From Fidelibacterota bacterium (lineage in GTDB: Bacteria > Fidelibacterota > UBA2242), in NCBI GenBank assembly GCA_030655795.1, contig JAUSPJ010000340.1, positions 1 to 12,573 on the forward strand: DNA of 12,573 bases, read 5' to 3'. This document shows, piece by piece, positions 11,768 to 12,573 of this stretch. The position numbers and the translations under genes are program-made. How positions within the stretch are numbered: the stretch's first letter is position 1; each line of letters starts with the position of its first letter. The notes under the pieces were generated by a model. That model was not told where the DNA came from and made no database searches. It saw only the letters and a list, made by a program, of their open reading frames with translations.

Positions 11768-12573
11768 ATGAAACATGCAGTCAGTATCAGCATAGGAAGC
11801 TCGAAAAGGGATAAAAAGGTTGTCATTGAACTGCTTGGAGAAAAGGTCACCATCGAACGGATTGGTACCGACGGCAGTATGAAAAAAGCCGCTGAGATGT
11901 TTCGTGAGTTAGACGGCAAGGTGGACGCCTTTGGAATAGGCGGGGCCGATCTGGGACTTCAGGTTGAAAACCGCTATTACCCACTGCATTCCGTTAAACC
12001 GATGGTGCAGTATATCCAAAAAACACCCTTCGTTGATGGCCTGGGTCTGAAGACAACCCTGGAGACGCAGGCCGCGAAATTCCTTGAATCGGAAATCGGA
12101 CCAAAAATCACCTGGAAGCGGGTACTCTTTACGTCAGCAGCCGACCGCTGGGGACTGGCGCTTGGATTTGTCGATGCCGGTTGGAAATGTATGTTCGGCG
12201 ACCTGATGTTCGGATTGGGAATTCCCTGGCCTATTTTTACCATCGGCGGTGTAAAAACCATCGCCTCCTTTGCTATTCCCATCGTCAGCCGGATGCCCTT
12301 TAAAATGCTTTATCCAACCGGAGATAAACAGGATATTAACGAACCCAAATTTGAAAAATGGTACCGCTGGGCCTCGGTAATCGCCGGTGATTGCCATTAC
12401 GTCAAGCATCATATGCCCTATAATATGAAGGGCAAGATCGTTGTGACCAATACGACAACCCCGGAAGATGTGGAATTTTTTCGTGAGCGGGGTATTCGCT
12501 ACATGATCACTACAACGCCCTGTATAGAGGGCCGCAGTTTCGGTACGAATATGATGGAAGCAGCGCTTGTGGC
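11768..12573 (+). CDS. Conserved protein of the family labelled quinate 5-dehydrogenase (3' end outside window)
   Basis: 268 complete codons from an ATG, still open at the right edge. N-terminus MKHAVSISIGSSKRDKKVVI, then ERIGTDGSMKKA, GKVDAFGIGGADL (51-62), FVDGLGLKTTLE (88-99), FGDLMFGLGIPWP (143-155), LYPTGDKQ (181-188), IAGDCHYVKHHMP (205-217), VVTNTT (225-230) and TTTPCIEGRSFGTNMMEA (248-265). I recall this set from bacterial proteins annotated as quinate 5-dehydrogenase, but from memory only. I see no GxGxxG or shikimate-dehydrogenase motif, so the biochemical label is doubtful. Residues about 145-178 are strongly hydrophobic and could touch the membrane. No shikimate or quinate gene is nearby. 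The gene has its own promoter-like sequence upstream and no evident Shine-Dalgarno. Confidence 0.75.
   Translation, partial: MKHAVSISIGSSKRDKKVVIELLGEKVTIERIGTDGSMKKAAEMFRELDGKVDAFGIGGADLGLQVENRYYPLHSVKPMVQYIQKTPFVDGLGLKTTLETQAAKFLESEIGPKITWKRVLFTSAADRWGLALGFVDAGWKCMFGDLMFGLGIPWPIFTIGGVKTIASFAIPIVSRMPFKMLYPTGDKQDINEPKFEKWYRWASVIAGDCHYVKHHMPYNMKGKIVVTNTTTPEDVEFFRERGIRYMITTTPCIEGRSFGTNMMEAALV

Noticed and set aside
11977..12412. Minus-strand open frames near the right edge
   Set aside because: They are shadows of the plus-strand gene starting at 11768, which shows conserved protein motifs and runs off the window.
1..12573. CRISPR array, tRNA/rRNA genes, insertion sequence or prophage genes
   Set aside because: No regularly spaced direct repeats, no cloverleaf or rRNA-like sequence, and no transposase or integrase frame were seen.

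Overview
This window reads as chromosomal DNA from a Gram-negative, lipid-A-making bacterium of the Fibrobacterota-Chlorobiota-Bacteroidota (FCB) neighbourhood, possibly a candidate phylum such as KSB1 or Calditrichota. Three things point there: LpxC and FabZ are fused in one polypeptide, a TonB-dependent receptor carries an N-terminal carboxypeptidase-regulatory-like domain, and an Nfu/rubredoxin/rubrerythrin set suggests an anaerobic or microaerophilic life. The phylum is an inference; no rRNA or other marker is present. No tRNA, CRISPR array or transposase was seen.

Positions 2-5619 hold a tightly packed plus-strand envelope operon: lpxD (5' end cut off by the window edge), the lpxC-fabZ fusion, lpxA, an unrecognised outer-membrane-barrel-like protein with a TTG start, dxr and rseP. 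Gaps are 1, 1, 13, 9 and 20 bases. The operon joins the first acylation/deacetylation steps of lipid A synthesis, the first committed step of the MEP isoprenoid pathway, and a site-2 intramembrane protease. It is a rearranged version of the dxr-uppS-cdsA-rseP-bamA-skp-lpxD-fabZ-lpxA cluster of E. coli.

Positions 5623-8960 run on the minus strand, convergent with rseP. In transcription order they are a small multi-pass membrane protein made of three LiaI/DUF5668-like units, an 812-residue TonB-dependent receptor, and a small cysteine-cluster protein. The receptor gene is far more AT-rich (about 33% GC in sampled stretches) than its flanks (about 50%), and carries a nine-base homopolymer near its start and an 11-bp perfect inverted repeat.

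Positions 9111-11392 are a plus-strand redox/stress set: an Nfu-type Fe-S scaffold, a 52-residue rubredoxin, a rubrerythrin-type diiron protein and a Ste24-like M48 membrane protease.

Positions 11393-11767 contain no convincing gene. From 11475 to 11683 they hold five inverted-repeat structures in a row, some overlapping so that they could not all form at once. This is the most unusual part of the window: a REP/MITE-like palindromic element or a structured RNA. A promoter-like sequence follows, then a gene running off the right edge (11768-12573). It belongs to a conserved family that, as I recall, databases label quinate 5-dehydrogenase, although I see no classical dehydrogenase nucleotide-binding motif.
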